This document shows, one piece after another, positions 1 to 8,640 of a DNA stretch of 64,000 bases. The stretch comes from Deltaproteobacteria bacterium (GTDB taxonomy: Bacteria; UBA10199; JACPAL01), in contig JACPAL010000015.1 in NCBI GenBank assembly GCA_016180855.1, forward strand, positions 1 to 64,000, written 5' to 3'. Within the stretch, counting starts at the first letter, position 1. The number at the start of each line of letters is the position of its first letter. A program made the translations under genes and the position numbers. The notes beneath the pieces were generated by a model that did not search any database, was not told the DNA's origin, and was given only the letters and a program-made list of their open reading frames with translations.

Positions 1-1
1 C

Positions 2-88
2 GCTCTTGGCCTGGCGTTGTTTTTAGGGGTCGGGGCTTCCGTGTTAATGAACCGATCAGATGAATCAGCAGCAAACGCCGTAGCGTAA
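2..88 (+). CDS. C-terminal end of a truncated upstream gene (5' partial)
   Basis: The reading frame is open from the window edge to a TAA at 86-88. It encodes about 28 residues: a hydrophobic stretch (ALGLALFLGVGASVLMNR) followed by a short polar tail ending in ANAVA, which looks like the last membrane segment of a protein. The family cannot be recognised from so little. The last 12 bases (gccgtagcgtaa) recur at 787-798 before the second lipoprotein gene, so the end of this gene was part of a local duplication. Confidence 0.4.
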   Translation, partial: ALGLALFLGVGASVLMNRSDESAANAVA

Positions 89-117
89 TTCGCCAATAAG
101 TTAGAGGGGGATAACTC

Positions 118-765
118 ATGATACCAAATGGAATAGGTGGATCGAGCAGGGTCGTTAGAGATGATCGATCTTATGGAGGTGGGGCGCCGTTCGCCCCACC
201 TTCCGGTAGCAGATATGTTCGGGCCTCTGTAGGGGCATTGGGAGCCGCCTCTTTGCTGGCTGTGGTTGTCGGTTCTGCCAAGGGAGGAAGGGCCGGATTG
301 ATCTTTGGGACATTCGCCGCAGCAGTAGGGGCATTGTCGTTGCTTGGGTGTGATAACGGTGGGAGCAGACCGAGGAGACGGGAGATTCCAGTACCATATC
401 CCGTACCAATACCTGTGCCTGTACCAAGGCGTGAAATCCCCGTGCCATATCCTGTACCCTATCCTGTTCCTACCCCATATGGTGGTGATGAGGATTACGA
501 AGGTGGAATCCGAAGAGGCGGTGGAACATACCGTGGTGGTGATGAAGATAGCGAGGGTGGTATCAGACGGGGATGGGAAACGCCAAGGCCGATACCTGTA
601 CCAACGCCCGAAATCCCGCGCGGTGATGAAGATAGTGAGGGTGGGATTAGAAGAGGTGGTGGGACATACCATGGAGGTTATGAAGGTAGTGGAAATGGTA
701 TCCCGAGCAGTGGTGGAGGCTCTTATGGTGGTGATGAAGATAGCGAGGGCGGGATCCGAAGATAA
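118..765 (+). CDS. Repeat-containing lipoprotein-like protein (copy 1)
   Basis: Not a family I recognise; 215 aa. Residues about 36-78 hold two hydrophobic segments separated by KGGR and end in a lipobox-like LSLLGC (Cys78), which suggests export and lipidation, although 77 residues before the Cys is long for a signal peptide. After the Cys comes a Pro/Val-rich stretch (PVPYPVPIPVPVP type), probably extended and wall- or envelope-spanning. Several copies of GGDEDSEGGIRRGGG follow, and the protein ends exactly on one of them. The start ATG has a purine-rich GAGGGGGATAA upstream. The next gene (823-2571) is a paralogue sharing the hydrophobic segment and the repeat, so the pair arose by tandem duplication. 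Function unknown; an acidic, possibly cation-binding surface protein is a guess. Confidence 0.7.
   Translation: MIPNGIGGSSRVVRDDRSYGGGAPFAPPSGSRYVRASVGALGAASLLAVVVGSAKGGRAGLIFGTFAAAVGALSLLGCDNGGSRPRRREIPVPYPVPIPVPVPRREIPVPYPVPYPVPTPYGGDEDYEGGIRRGGGTYRGGDEDSEGGIRRGWETPRPIPVPTPEIPRGDEDSEGGIRRGGGTYHGGYEGSGNGIPSSGGGSYGGDEDSEGGIRR
481..762 (+). repeat. Degenerate in-frame tandem repeat GGDEDSEGGIRRGGG
   Basis: The C-terminal half of the copy-1 lipoprotein contains the unit GGDED(S/Y)EGGIRRGGG about four times. The copies are separated by Thr/Tyr- or Pro-rich linkers, with one decayed copy (GGYEGSGNGIPSSGGG). The same unit recurs in the neighbouring gene, so it is shared by the pair and not peculiar to one gene. 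Confidence 0.85.
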
Positions 766-822
766 TCAAATCAAACTAATGTAGATGCCGTAGCGTAAGG
801 CATAAAGGGGGAAATTCATGAT

Positions 823-2571
823 ATGGCTGCGGTTGTCGGTTCTGCCAAGGGAGGAAGGGCCGGATTGATCTTTGGAACAATTGCCGCTGCAGGGGGGGCG
901 TTGTCGCTGTTTGGTTGTGGTGGTGGTGAAAAGGGAAAAACCAAGCAATGGGAAAAGTCTGAGAGTGCTGTTCAGTCGGATGAAGTTGAACGGTATGCCA
1001 ATGAGGGCAACGCGGACAAGCTGGATGAGATAGGGAACACTGCACGCTCGCGAAGCACCGCGATGGCCGAGAAGATCCGTCAGGCAAGACAAAGCAGATC
1101 CAAGACCGTTAATCATGAGGGACGAGAGATCCCTATTAAAGAGGCTGAGGCACTCGTTGTTTTTGACCGACTCGTTGCCGTCCGGGCCGACCTGAATGAG
1201 AACAGACTCTCTAAAAATGTCCAGGGCCGAATCGGTGGTGAATTGCCAGAAACCTGGCAACAGCGTCTTCAAGAAGAAGGGGGAAAGGCCCAGCAGTCCC
1301 AGTTTGATGGTTACCTGCTCCTGCTTCTTGATCAACTCGATGGGGAGGTGAGCAAAGACCAGGCAACTGCCGAGAGACTGGCAGGAGAAATCGCCTCCTT
1401 TGAAAAGCAGGCACCTAAGGTCCAGCTTGATAAAGCGACCGGCGACCTTCAGGGTTTTCGAACCGGCGAGGTTGGAAGAGAGCAGAGTCTCCATGGTCAG
1501 TATGCCAGTTTGGTTCGCAACAGGACCCATCAGCGGCTCTATTCAGCCAACACTGATTATCGGACACAGCATGATCGGAGTAACAAATTGTCTGTCTTGA
1601 ACAGCACCTTGGTCAACCCGGCGGTCGATGCGGCCGTCTATATAGATACTCAGTTAGCAGAGATGATTCAAAATCGACGTCAGGAATTTATCCTCCTGGC
1701 CGAGGCGAGGAGACACGAGAGGGTCTTAACAACCTGCTATCGAGATGAACCGTATCACGTGCCAGATCCCATACCGGGTGGCGATGAGGATAGTGAAGGG
1801 GGCATCAAAAGAGGCGGTGGTAGACCCTCGGGCGGTGACGAGGACAGCGAAGGGGGAATCAAAAGAGGTGGTGGTGCAACCCCTCGTGGTGGTGATGAAG
1901 ACAGTGAAGGTGGTATCCGCAGAGGTGGCGGGAGCCCTTCGACCGGTGGCGACGAGGATAGTGAAGGCGGTATCCGGAGGGGTGGAGGGACATCTCGTGG
2001 AGGCGACGAAGATAGCGAAGGTGGCATCCTGAGACAGGGGATGTTAGGATCTGGCCTTGCGGAAATCCGATATAAAAGAGTCCCCTATCAATGCTACGAA
2101 GACCAGAGTGGTTCTTACAAGACTCAGGCAGCAATTGTTGCCGAACGGGCAAAGAATGCGGCACGAAATGCCCAGGCAAGGCTTGAGACCCTTCAACCCC
2201 TCATTGGGCGGATGTATGGGGACCCTGTCATTAAGGCAGAGGGATTGGATCATCTCTTGCCGCGTGGATCGGTCCGACAGGTCCGTCCAGGATCGGGAGG
2301 GATTGAATATCTCTTCTACGACCCCTGGTTTAATCGGATTGATGACTTCTTCAGTCATTGGAGGGTTTACGACTCTCTGGATGATTTGGATGAGGCGATC
2401 CGTACAAAGAGCGAGTTTGGTCCGACCCTCTCATCCCTTAGGAGTTTGCAAGGGGCGGTCGGCTCCAAACAGGGTGAGGCGTCCGGATTTGTGAGCCGTG
2501 CGCTTGAGGCCGATCTGGCGCGACAGAGAGAAGAGGCCCGAAGCAAGCCTCAAACGCCACCGACTCAGTAA
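823..2571 (+). CDS. Repeat-containing lipoprotein-like protein (copy 2)
   Basis: 582 aa, unrecognised. The N-terminus (K9, R12, hydrophobic 15-30, lipobox LSLFGC with Cys32) is a well-formed lipoprotein signal peptide. It matches residues 48-78 of copy 1. A charged, Gln/Glu/Arg-rich and mostly helical region follows (about 40-310, probably coiled). Five tandem GGDEDSEGGI(K/R)RGGG units (about 319-405) come next, then another helical region (about 420-582). ATG 823 is preferred because it restores homology with copy 1; the ATG at 818 is out of frame. A strong intrinsic terminator follows at 2583-2632. Its role is unknown; the envelope location is inferred from the lipobox. Confidence 0.75.
   Translation: MAAVVGSAKGGRAGLIFGTIAAAGGALSLFGCGGGEKGKTKQWEKSESAVQSDEVERYANEGNADKLDEIGNTARSRSTAMAEKIRQARQSRSKTVNHEGREIPIKEAEALVVFDRLVAVRADLNENRLSKNVQGRIGGELPETWQQRLQEEGGKAQQSQFDGYLLLLLDQLDGEVSKDQATAERLAGEIASFEKQAPKVQLDKATGDLQGFRTGEVGREQSLHGQYASLVRNRTHQRLYSANTDYRTQHDRSNKLSVLNSTLVNPAVDAAVYIDTQLAEMIQNRRQEFILLAEARRHERVLTTCYRDEPYHVPDPIPGGDEDSEGGIKRGGGRPSGGDEDSEGGIKRGGGATPRGGDEDSEGGIRRGGGSPSTGGDEDSEGGIRRGGGTSRGGDEDSEGGILRQGMLGSGLAEIRYKRVPYQCYEDQSGSYKTQAAIVAERAKNAARNAQARLETLQPLIGRMYGDPVIKAEGLDHLLPRGSVRQVRPGSGGIEYLFYDPWFNRIDDFFSHWRVYDSLDDLDEAIRTKSEFGPTLSSLRSLQGAVGSKQGEASGFVSRALEADLARQREEARSKPQTPPTQ
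1777..2034 (+). repeat. Five tandem GGDEDSEGGI(K/R)RGGG units
   Basis: Five consecutive in-frame units of 16-20 residues, each starting GGDEDSEGGI and followed by (K/R)RGGG and a short variable linker (RPS, ATPR, SPST, TSR). The core is identical in all five. The last unit ends in LRQG. Only the linkers vary, as expected from recent unit duplication or strong selection on the acidic core. Confidence 0.9.
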
Positions 2572-2582
2572 TCCTGCTTTTT

Positions 2583-2632
2583 GAGACCCGGCCTTGTCCC
2601 TTGAAGAAAGATAAAGCCGGGTCTCTTTTTTT
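2583..2632 (+). terminator. Rho-independent terminator
   Basis: GAGACCCGGC (2583-2592) and GCCGGGTCTC (2616-2625) form a perfect 10-bp stem, followed directly by TTTTTTT. It lies 11 bases after the stop of the copy-2 lipoprotein gene and closes that transcription unit. Confidence 0.93.
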
Positions 2633-2686
2633 CCTTTCTGGAGTTTCCACTAAAAAACCGCTATCCTGCCCGTCGGGTATTTTACT

Positions 2687-3778
2687 ATGGCACCCCCCTT
2701 AAAAGGTGAGGTCGTTTACCTCTTTGCCTTCGATGTCGCGGATGAGATCCGGACAGAGAAGGTGAGCAAGATCCTTTCCAAAAAGGCGATGCCATTTACC
2801 ATCCCGCTCGACCATACGCTTCCCAAGGACATGCCTTTTTACACGCCGCTCACGATCGAGCCAAGGCCGCATGCCTGGAAACTGGGGGGACTCCCGATGA
2901 ATATCGTTGTGAGGATTTATGATGTCGGGGTCGTCTCCCTCATGATCTCCGTCCCGTTCGAGGTCTCCTCTGTGAAGGAGCTCATAAAATTTCATGAACC
3001 GACCCTCGACAATCAGCGACCCCTCGACGCCGCTGCCCATGATCTCTGCACCGATATTGTAAAGAACCTCCAGGAATATATTGTGCGGGGGAGCGAAAAG
3101 GTGGGGACCCCAGAACCTTATACGGTCTTTACATTTCAGGAGGTTGGGGGGGTGGTCAATACCGGTCAATGGGTTGAGGAGCATCGACAGGAGATTGCCG
3201 GCCTGCTCGCGGAAACGGACGCCGAAAAACTGTCTCCTCAACAGGTGGAGGAGACATTCCGGCAGTCGATCAGCTTCAGTCAGGAAGATACGACAATTAT
3301 TGACTGGGATTCAGCGTTCGTGATCGATCTCTCCGGTCCCCCCAAGGATATCCTTCACGTCCTGGAGCTTGCGAATCTCCAGCTGGAGGAGCTCGTCTTG
3401 ATGGATCAGAGGCTCGACCGGTTTTTGGACCGGGCGTATGATGATCTCGAGGCAACGCGGTTCCCCTTTTTTGGATTTTTCAGAATGGGGCTCGCCAAGC
3501 TCAGACGATTCCGCATGGATGTCACGAAAATCACCGATGACGTCTCCAACATCAGTAAATTTTTTGGGGATTGGTATCTTGCCCGCGTTTATCTCGCTGC
3601 ACGTGAACGATTTCACCTCTCGACCTGGAAGGAGAGCATTCAAAACCGCCTCTCTCATCTGGACCACCTCTACGAGGTTCTCCGAGCCGAGACCAATGAA
3701 TCACGCATGCTCGTGCTTGAGTTTCTTATTGTGCTCCTGTTTATCATCGACCTCGTGGCCGTTTTTTTGAGGAACTGA
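2687..3778 (+). CDS. RMD1/YagE-like (DUF155-like) protein with C-terminal membrane anchor
   Basis: 363 aa. The N-terminus (about 8-120) is a mixed alpha/beta region opening with VVYLFAFDVADEI. The C-terminal third is helical and charged, with a segment around FGDWYLARVYLAARERFHL. A single hydrophobic anchor (LEFLIVLLFIIDLVAVFL) ends at the C-terminus. This layout of soluble N-domain, long helices and one C-terminal transmembrane helix resembles the RMD1/YagE (DUF155) family, but I assign it by overall pattern only. No Shine-Dalgarno is obvious before the ATG. It stands alone between the terminator at 2632 and the Fic gene. Molecular role unknown. Confidence 0.6.
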   Translation: MAPPLKGEVVYLFAFDVADEIRTEKVSKILSKKAMPFTIPLDHTLPKDMPFYTPLTIEPRPHAWKLGGLPMNIVVRIYDVGVVSLMISVPFEVSSVKELIKFHEPTLDNQRPLDAAAHDLCTDIVKNLQEYIVRGSEKVGTPEPYTVFTFQEVGGVVNTGQWVEEHRQEIAGLLAETDAEKLSPQQVEETFRQSISFSQEDTTIIDWDSAFVIDLSGPPKDILHVLELANLQLEELVLMDQRLDRFLDRAYDDLEATRFPFFGFFRMGLAKLRRFRMDVTKITDDVSNISKFFGDWYLARVYLAARERFHLSTWKESIQNRLSHLDHLYEVLRAETNESRMLVLEFLIVLLFIIDLVAVFLRN

Positions 3779-3825
3779 GGCTGGTTCTCCGCTCACTTCT
3801 GGTAGGGTTTCCGGTTGACCAATAA

Positions 3826-3846
3826 GTTGACTTATGGTTGACTTAT
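3826..3846 (+). repeat. Tandem 11-bp repeat GTTGACTTAT upstream of the Fic gene
   Basis: GTTGACTTAT occurs at 3826-3835 and 3837-3846, an 11-base period, with a partial third GTTGAC at 3814. The repeat lies 7-30 bases before the preferred ATG (3853). It could be a -35-like array or an operator for autoregulation by the Fic protein's own winged-helix domain; that is inference. Confidence 0.5.
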
Positions 3847-3852
3847 AGGGCC

Positions 3853-4875
3853 ATGCCTTACAAGCCCTCTTTTCATATTACTCCGCACCTCCTAAAGGTT
3901 ATTGAGGAAGTATCTGCCTGCCACCAAAAAATCATTATGGCCACCGTCCAGGTTCCTTGGGTCCCAATTCTCCAAAGAGAAGCCCGCACACGGATAACCC
4001 ACAGTTCTACAGCCATCGAAGGAAATCCTTTGACGTTGGGTGAGGTGCAAGCCCTCGAAGAGGGGCGACCGGTTCCGGAGGCGGGAGAAAGAGCCCGGAG
4101 AGAGATCTTGAATCAATTGGCGGGGCTTCGATTCGTCGAAAAAAATCAGAAGAAAAAAATAATCACTCCTCGTGATCTTTTTCGTCTCCACAAAATTACC
4201 GCATCCGATGTCATGGATCAAGGTAAGGCTGGGCAATATCGTGTCTTCGGCGTCCGTGTTGGTTCCTACATTCCACCTGGGGCCAAAGAGGTTCCCAAAC
4301 TCATGCAAGATTACCTCAAATGGTGGAACAAAGAGGCAGCAGAATGGCCCCCTGTAATCTCATCGGCCATCCTTCACTACCGCTTCGAGGAGATTCATCC
4401 TTTCGGAGACGGAAACGGACGTATGGGTCGTGCACTCGCCCTCTGGGAGCTTTATCGACGTGGATTTGACACAAATCATATTTTTTCTGTGGATGAGGTT
4501 TATTGGGAAAATCGGCCCCGTTATTATGCTCAGCTGGATGCCGTCCGAAAGGCTAACGGTGATTTGACCGGCTGGCTTGAATATTCCGCAGAGGCGCTCT
4601 ATCTGACCTTGGAACGAGTCCTGGAACGTGTAAAACGCCTTACAGCAAAAGAGATAGCTAATAAAATAGTCCTCTCCCTCAAACAGGAACGACTCCTGCA
4701 TCTCTTGCAAGATAAAGGGGGATTAGCCCCCAGCGAAATCTGGAGAATCCTCAAGGTCACCAAACAGGGGGCCGCAAAGATCTTAAAACCGTTGCTTGAT
4801 TCAGGCCTTATTCAACGTATCGGCACCCGGAAGTCAGGAAGATACGTTGTGTCGGTTGTTCCCTTCTCGTTTTGA
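3853..4875 (+). CDS. Fic family protein (AMPylase-type) with winged-helix C-terminus
   Basis: A 340-aa protein from ATG 3853. The in-frame TTG at 3838 lies inside a promoter-proximal repeat and is less likely; many Fic proteins start MPY like this one. It has a Fic_N region, an inhibitory helix motif TAIEGN near residue 52 (class II, autoinhibited), and the catalytic loop HPFGDGNGRMGR near residue 181, with the His and the phosphate-binding residues intact. A C-terminal winged-helix DNA-binding region (about 280-335) follows. The family usually transfers AMP from ATP to target hydroxyls. The combination with wHTH suggests a stand-alone regulator or toxin controlling its own promoter. No antitoxin gene is adjacent. 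Confidence 0.9.
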   Translation: MPYKPSFHITPHLLKVIEEVSACHQKIIMATVQVPWVPILQREARTRITHSSTAIEGNPLTLGEVQALEEGRPVPEAGERARREILNQLAGLRFVEKNQKKKIITPRDLFRLHKITASDVMDQGKAGQYRVFGVRVGSYIPPGAKEVPKLMQDYLKWWNKEAAEWPPVISSAILHYRFEEIHPFGDGNGRMGRALALWELYRRGFDTNHIFSVDEVYWENRPRYYAQLDAVRKANGDLTGWLEYSAEALYLTLERVLERVKRLTAKEIANKIVLSLKQERLLHLLQDKGGLAPSEIWRILKVTKQGAAKILKPLLDSGLIQRIGTRKSGRYVVSVVPFSF

Positions 4876-4948
4876 TAAAAATTATCAATCTGATAATCTA
4901 TGCCGCCGATATCTCTCAACAACATTTTGATTTAATTATCTTTTTAAA

Positions 4949-7156
4949 ATGCCGGCTCCTCCTGATTTGGAGCTGAAATTGCACGAGTCATCACGCGTGG
5001 ATCTCACTCTCCGCAAAGGCATCCTGATCGGTCTCTGCCTCCTCTTCGTCTCAACAATCGTTTGGGGAGGAAGCACGCCCAACCCCGTAAAACATTCAAG
5101 GTATTCAGAAAAGGAGAGGACAAAACAGGCGCTCCTGGAGGCCAAGGAGTTGAGGCAATTGGAGGGACGCAAAAGAACAGCCGTTCAGGAGATTCAAAGA
5201 GAGCTCCAACGGATAGCCAAATATAAAAAAAGAGATGCGAAGAGCCCAGACTCCACAAAGATATATGACTTAGTCGCTAGAAAATATGGGGACTTTGAGA
5301 AACAGATAGGGAGCCAGGATCCCGATGAATCGAGAGACGCGCTTCAAAGGTGTGAATTTCACGAATGTGCCGATCTCGATGATCTCCTCTCACTGGAAAA
5401 CACAAAAAATGAGATCTCAAAAAAGATGGAAGAGCTCAGTCTGAAACTGGATCAGTTGAAGAAGATTCCAAGGTTGGGTCTGGTCAAGAAAGATCTCGAA
5501 ACGGTCTCACGGCTCTCAGAGTTGTCCAAAAAAACCCGGAAAGATCAGGTGGCGACGAAGGCACACCATTTATGGAGAGAGGACCGGTCGAAAATACGGG
5601 CACTGGGGATGAACCTCTCAAAAATGAGTCACGTGGTGGCCAAGCAGACGGCCACCACCTTGCAGCAATTCACGACACTGATCAATGCCTTTGAATTGTA
5701 CTTAGGCGATGAGCCACTGACAGCCACCGTACCGCCTTCGCAGACGATGACTGTACCTGTTCTCTATATCCACTGGTCGGACAACCCCGCTGAAATTAGT
5801 GACCGGGCAACACTCGACGAAGGTCTCCGTCAAATTCAGGAGTCGATCCGTCAATTTTCCTATGGACAGGCTGCGATCGACTTTACCGTCTGTGAGGCGG
5901 AGGGGGGAATTTATCCCGAGGAGGGCCCTTATGCCGAGGCGGTTCGGATCTGTGACCCCCAGCTTGATTATGTTGGAGAAGATGGGGAAACGCCACCGTT
6001 CATGTTGTTCTACCCTCTCCATGGCGGGGGAAAGACCCATTACAACACGCGATTTGATAGTGAAGAGGGGGAGTTTAGAACGGACACGGCGAAACCACAC
6101 TGGGGGGCATTTAACGTTGATGTAGCGACCCATGAAATAGGACATGCGGCATGGGTCCTGAAACATGCCCACTCACTGGAGTGTGATGACTTTGTCTATG
6201 GTGGTACCACCTGTCGGCAGGGTGATGATTACGGGGACTACTTTGATACGATGGGTTACAATATTGGGCATTTTAATGCAAAGTACAAGGAGAAGGTCGG
6301 TTGGGTCGTCCCGAGGGTTTATTCCCCAATTCAGACTACCTATCTCCTCCGTCCCTTCGAAAGCGGCGAGACAGGGGACGTTGCACTCAAGCTGCCGGTC
6401 GATAACTCATTAACAGAGGGTGTTGCTGTTGATTACCGTGTCAATGAACTGTGTGACGATCTGTATATCGAGTATCGAAGGCCGATCGCTGGCGACGACG
6501 ACGAGGCGTTGTTGAACGACTATATTGATTTGGGACTTGTCGATCCCGAAGGGGGGCTTGCCCTACATTGTGCCACAACAGAACCACCAGAGACCCATTA
6601 TCGTTCAGACGGTTCTGCCTTTACAGGAGGAGGGACGCACAGTTGGCTCCTCGACTGTTCACCTTCATCACGCATCACCCGACGGGGTGACATCAAGGAT
6701 TCATTGATTCGCCCAGGGGAGAGATGTGATGTCACCCAACTGGGATATGTTATAACATTCCAGCAGGTACGGCCTGACAACAGGGCGCAGGTGCTCGTGC
6801 AACGGTCATGTGACAACCCCAGCAGAGAAGAATTACCCGAGGAATGTGATGAAATCGACAATGACTGTGATGGGTGGGTGGATGAAGGGGGTGTCTGTCC
6901 CCTTCCTTCTCGCAGTTGCACCGATAGTGATGGAGGAAATAATCCGGTCGTCGGGGGAGGCGTTATCACCTCGACAGGTGGCCTCTTTCCCGTGACTGAA
7001 ACCTTGAACGATTTTTGTGATGAAAGCGGCTCGATACTGACGGAATACGCCTGTATGGTAGGGGGCCGAAGTCACGCTATTTCTGGCCCTTGCCCCCCAG
7101 GTTTTTCTCAGTGCATCAATCCTGGAGGTGGTTTACCGGGATATTGTGTGCCTTGA
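4949..7156 (+). CDS. Secreted M11-like zinc metallopeptidase with Cys-rich tail
   Basis: 735 aa. A hydrophobic signal segment (LCLLFVSTIVWG) lies at about 29-43; GTG 4997 would give a more compact signal peptide and is an alternative start. Residues 60-250 are charged and helical (coiled, possibly a propeptide). The zinc motif HEIGHAAWVLKHAHS is at about residue 394. It is followed by YGDYFDTMGYN, the combination seen in gametolysin-type M11 peptidases, although the spacing to the third His is one residue longer than in standard metzincins. Near residue 633, CDEIDNDCDGWVDE is a MopE-like putative metal-binding motif common in secreted proteins of myxobacteria and relatives. The C-terminus is Cys-rich. 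Expected to be extracellular or surface-attached. Confidence 0.75.
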   Translation: MPAPPDLELKLHESSRVDLTLRKGILIGLCLLFVSTIVWGGSTPNPVKHSRYSEKERTKQALLEAKELRQLEGRKRTAVQEIQRELQRIAKYKKRDAKSPDSTKIYDLVARKYGDFEKQIGSQDPDESRDALQRCEFHECADLDDLLSLENTKNEISKKMEELSLKLDQLKKIPRLGLVKKDLETVSRLSELSKKTRKDQVATKAHHLWREDRSKIRALGMNLSKMSHVVAKQTATTLQQFTTLINAFELYLGDEPLTATVPPSQTMTVPVLYIHWSDNPAEISDRATLDEGLRQIQESIRQFSYGQAAIDFTVCEAEGGIYPEEGPYAEAVRICDPQLDYVGEDGETPPFMLFYPLHGGGKTHYNTRFDSEEGEFRTDTAKPHWGAFNVDVATHEIGHAAWVLKHAHSLECDDFVYGGTTCRQGDDYGDYFDTMGYNIGHFNAKYKEKVGWVVPRVYSPIQTTYLLRPFESGETGDVALKLPVDNSLTEGVAVDYRVNELCDDLYIEYRRPIAGDDDEALLNDYIDLGLVDPEGGLALHCATTEPPETHYRSDGSAFTGGGTHSWLLDCSPSSRITRRGDIKDSLIRPGERCDVTQLGYVITFQQVRPDNRAQVLVQRSCDNPSREELPEECDEIDNDCDGWVDEGGVCPLPSRSCTDSDGGNNPVVGGGVITSTGGLFPVTETLNDFCDESGSILTEYACMVGGRSHAISGPCPPGFSQCINPGGGLPGYCVP

Positions 7157-7205
7157 CCGTCCGGCTTGACACCGCTTAAGAATCCGATAAGAACTCCGCT
7201 CCCTC

Positions 7206-8633
7206 ATGTCAAAAAATCTCTCGCGTGACGAACAGATCAGAAAGGATGCCGCGGATCTTCACCGATGGGGATATGTCCAGCAACTGTTCCGCGACATGGG
7301 CGGCTTTTCAAATTTCGCGATCTCCTTCTCTATTATTTCAGTCATCACGGGCGCAGCGACCCTCTACGGTCATGGAATCACATGGGGCGGACCAATGGTG
7401 TACGGATGGGGCTGGCCGATCGTCACCTTTTTTACGCTCTTTGTGGTCGCCAGTATGGCCGAGATCGCCTCGGCCTATCCGACCGCCGGGGCAATGTACC
7501 ACTGGGCCTCCGTCCTGGGTGGCCCCGGCTGGGGCTGGTTCACGGCCTGGTTTAATTTCATCGGTCAGGTCGCTGTCCTTGCAGGGGTCGATTATGGGAT
7601 TGCCCTGTTTCTGGCCCCGTTATTGGGACTCCCGGAGACGCAAACGTCTCTCTTGAGCCTGTACGCTATTGTATTGGTGAGCCATGGACTTTTTAATCAC
7701 TACGGGATCCGAATCGTTGCCTGGCTCAACGACTTTAGTGTCGTCTATCATATTTTAGGAACGCTGCTCTTGATCGGTGCCCTTCTCTGGTTCGCCCCAC
7801 TAAAACCGGTCTCATTCGCCTTTAAAACAGTCTGGACAGCCTCCCCTCATCCCTTTTGGTGGGCCTTTTTGGTGGGGCTCCTGCAACCACAGTGGACACT
7901 CACGGGTTATGATGCCTCAGCCCACACGACCGAGGAGACGGTTGATCCCAAGCGGAATGCACCCTGGGGGATGTTTCTCGCCGTTTTAATATCGGGGGTG
8001 ATCGGCTTCCTCATGAATCTCGTAACAACATTGGCGATTCAGGACCTAAGCCTCACTACCTCATCCGCCAACCCCTACCTTTATATATTCGAAACGGCAT
8101 TGGGAGAGCTGTTTGGAAGGATCATCCTCTGGATGGTCCTTGGGGCGATGTGGTTTTGTGGCTTATCTGCATTGACCTCGAGTGCCCGGATGCTCTTTGC
8201 CTTCTCACGGGACAGGGGGTTACCCGGTTGGCGGTTTTTGAGCCAGATCAGTGTGGCACACAAGACCCCGGCCCAGGCAACTTGGGTGCTCGTCGTGCTG
8301 GCTTTTCTAATCGCCATTTATTCCAAGAGCTACAGCGCTATTGTCTCGATCAGCGTCATCGGTCTTTATATCTCCTACATCCTCCCCGTCATCCTGGGGT
8401 TCAAGGCCCGTCTGCGCGGAAAGTGGCGCGATCGCGGCCCCTGGCATCTTGGCCGGTGGAGTCTTGTCATTAATGGAGTGGCAATCGCCTGGGTCGGTTT
8501 TATCTCTGTGCTGTTTGTTGTCCCACCAAACGAGCTGGCCGGCTATACGTTCGCGGGTCTCCTTCTGCTGTTAACCCTCTATTACTTCGTCTGGACAAGG
8601 AAACATTTTAAAGGGCCGAAACAGTCCTCATGA
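7206..8633 (+). CDS. APC-superfamily amino-acid permease
   Basis: 475 aa with about 12 hydrophobic segments and the APC opening RWGYVQQLFRDMGGFSNFAISFS. The consensus segment AEIASAYPTAGAMYHWASVLGG and the GYDASAHTTEET motif are characteristic of the GABA/choline permease branch. It is predicted to import an amino acid or amine by proton symport in the inner membrane; the substrate cannot be told from sequence. It runs convergently towards the DASS transporter, with only 7 bases between the stop codons. Confidence 0.88.
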   Translation: MSKNLSRDEQIRKDAADLHRWGYVQQLFRDMGGFSNFAISFSIISVITGAATLYGHGITWGGPMVYGWGWPIVTFFTLFVVASMAEIASAYPTAGAMYHWASVLGGPGWGWFTAWFNFIGQVAVLAGVDYGIALFLAPLLGLPETQTSLLSLYAIVLVSHGLFNHYGIRIVAWLNDFSVVYHILGTLLLIGALLWFAPLKPVSFAFKTVWTASPHPFWWAFLVGLLQPQWTLTGYDASAHTTEETVDPKRNAPWGMFLAVLISGVIGFLMNLVTTLAIQDLSLTTSSANPYLYIFETALGELFGRIILWMVLGAMWFCGLSALTSSARMLFAFSRDRGLPGWRFLSQISVAHKTPAQATWVLVVLAFLIAIYSKSYSAIVSISVIGLYISYILPVILGFKARLRGKWRDRGPWHLGRWSLVINGVAIAWVGFISVLFVVPPNELAGYTFAGLLLLLTLYYFVWTRKHFKGPKQSS

Positions 8634-8640
8634 CAAGAGA

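Larger units (their letters stand above)
77..914 (+). repeat. Direct duplication: 77-120/262-350 repeated at 787-820/826-914
   Basis: The leader gccgtagcgtaa and its downstream start region (77-120) recur at 787-820. The segment coding for VVGSAKGGRAGLIFGT and the lipobox (262-350) recurs with few differences at 826-914. In copy 1 the two blocks are about 185 bases apart, against about 39 in copy 2. Copy 2 has therefore lost about 146 bases that encode the first 45 or so residues of copy 1. Confidence 0.75.

Noticed and set aside
1755-2032. Long open frames in other phases over the GGDEDSEGG repeats
   Set aside because: A tandem repeat keeps all frames open. The alternatives encode low-complexity Pro/Ser or His/Leu-rich peptides and lack starts with ribosome binding sites.
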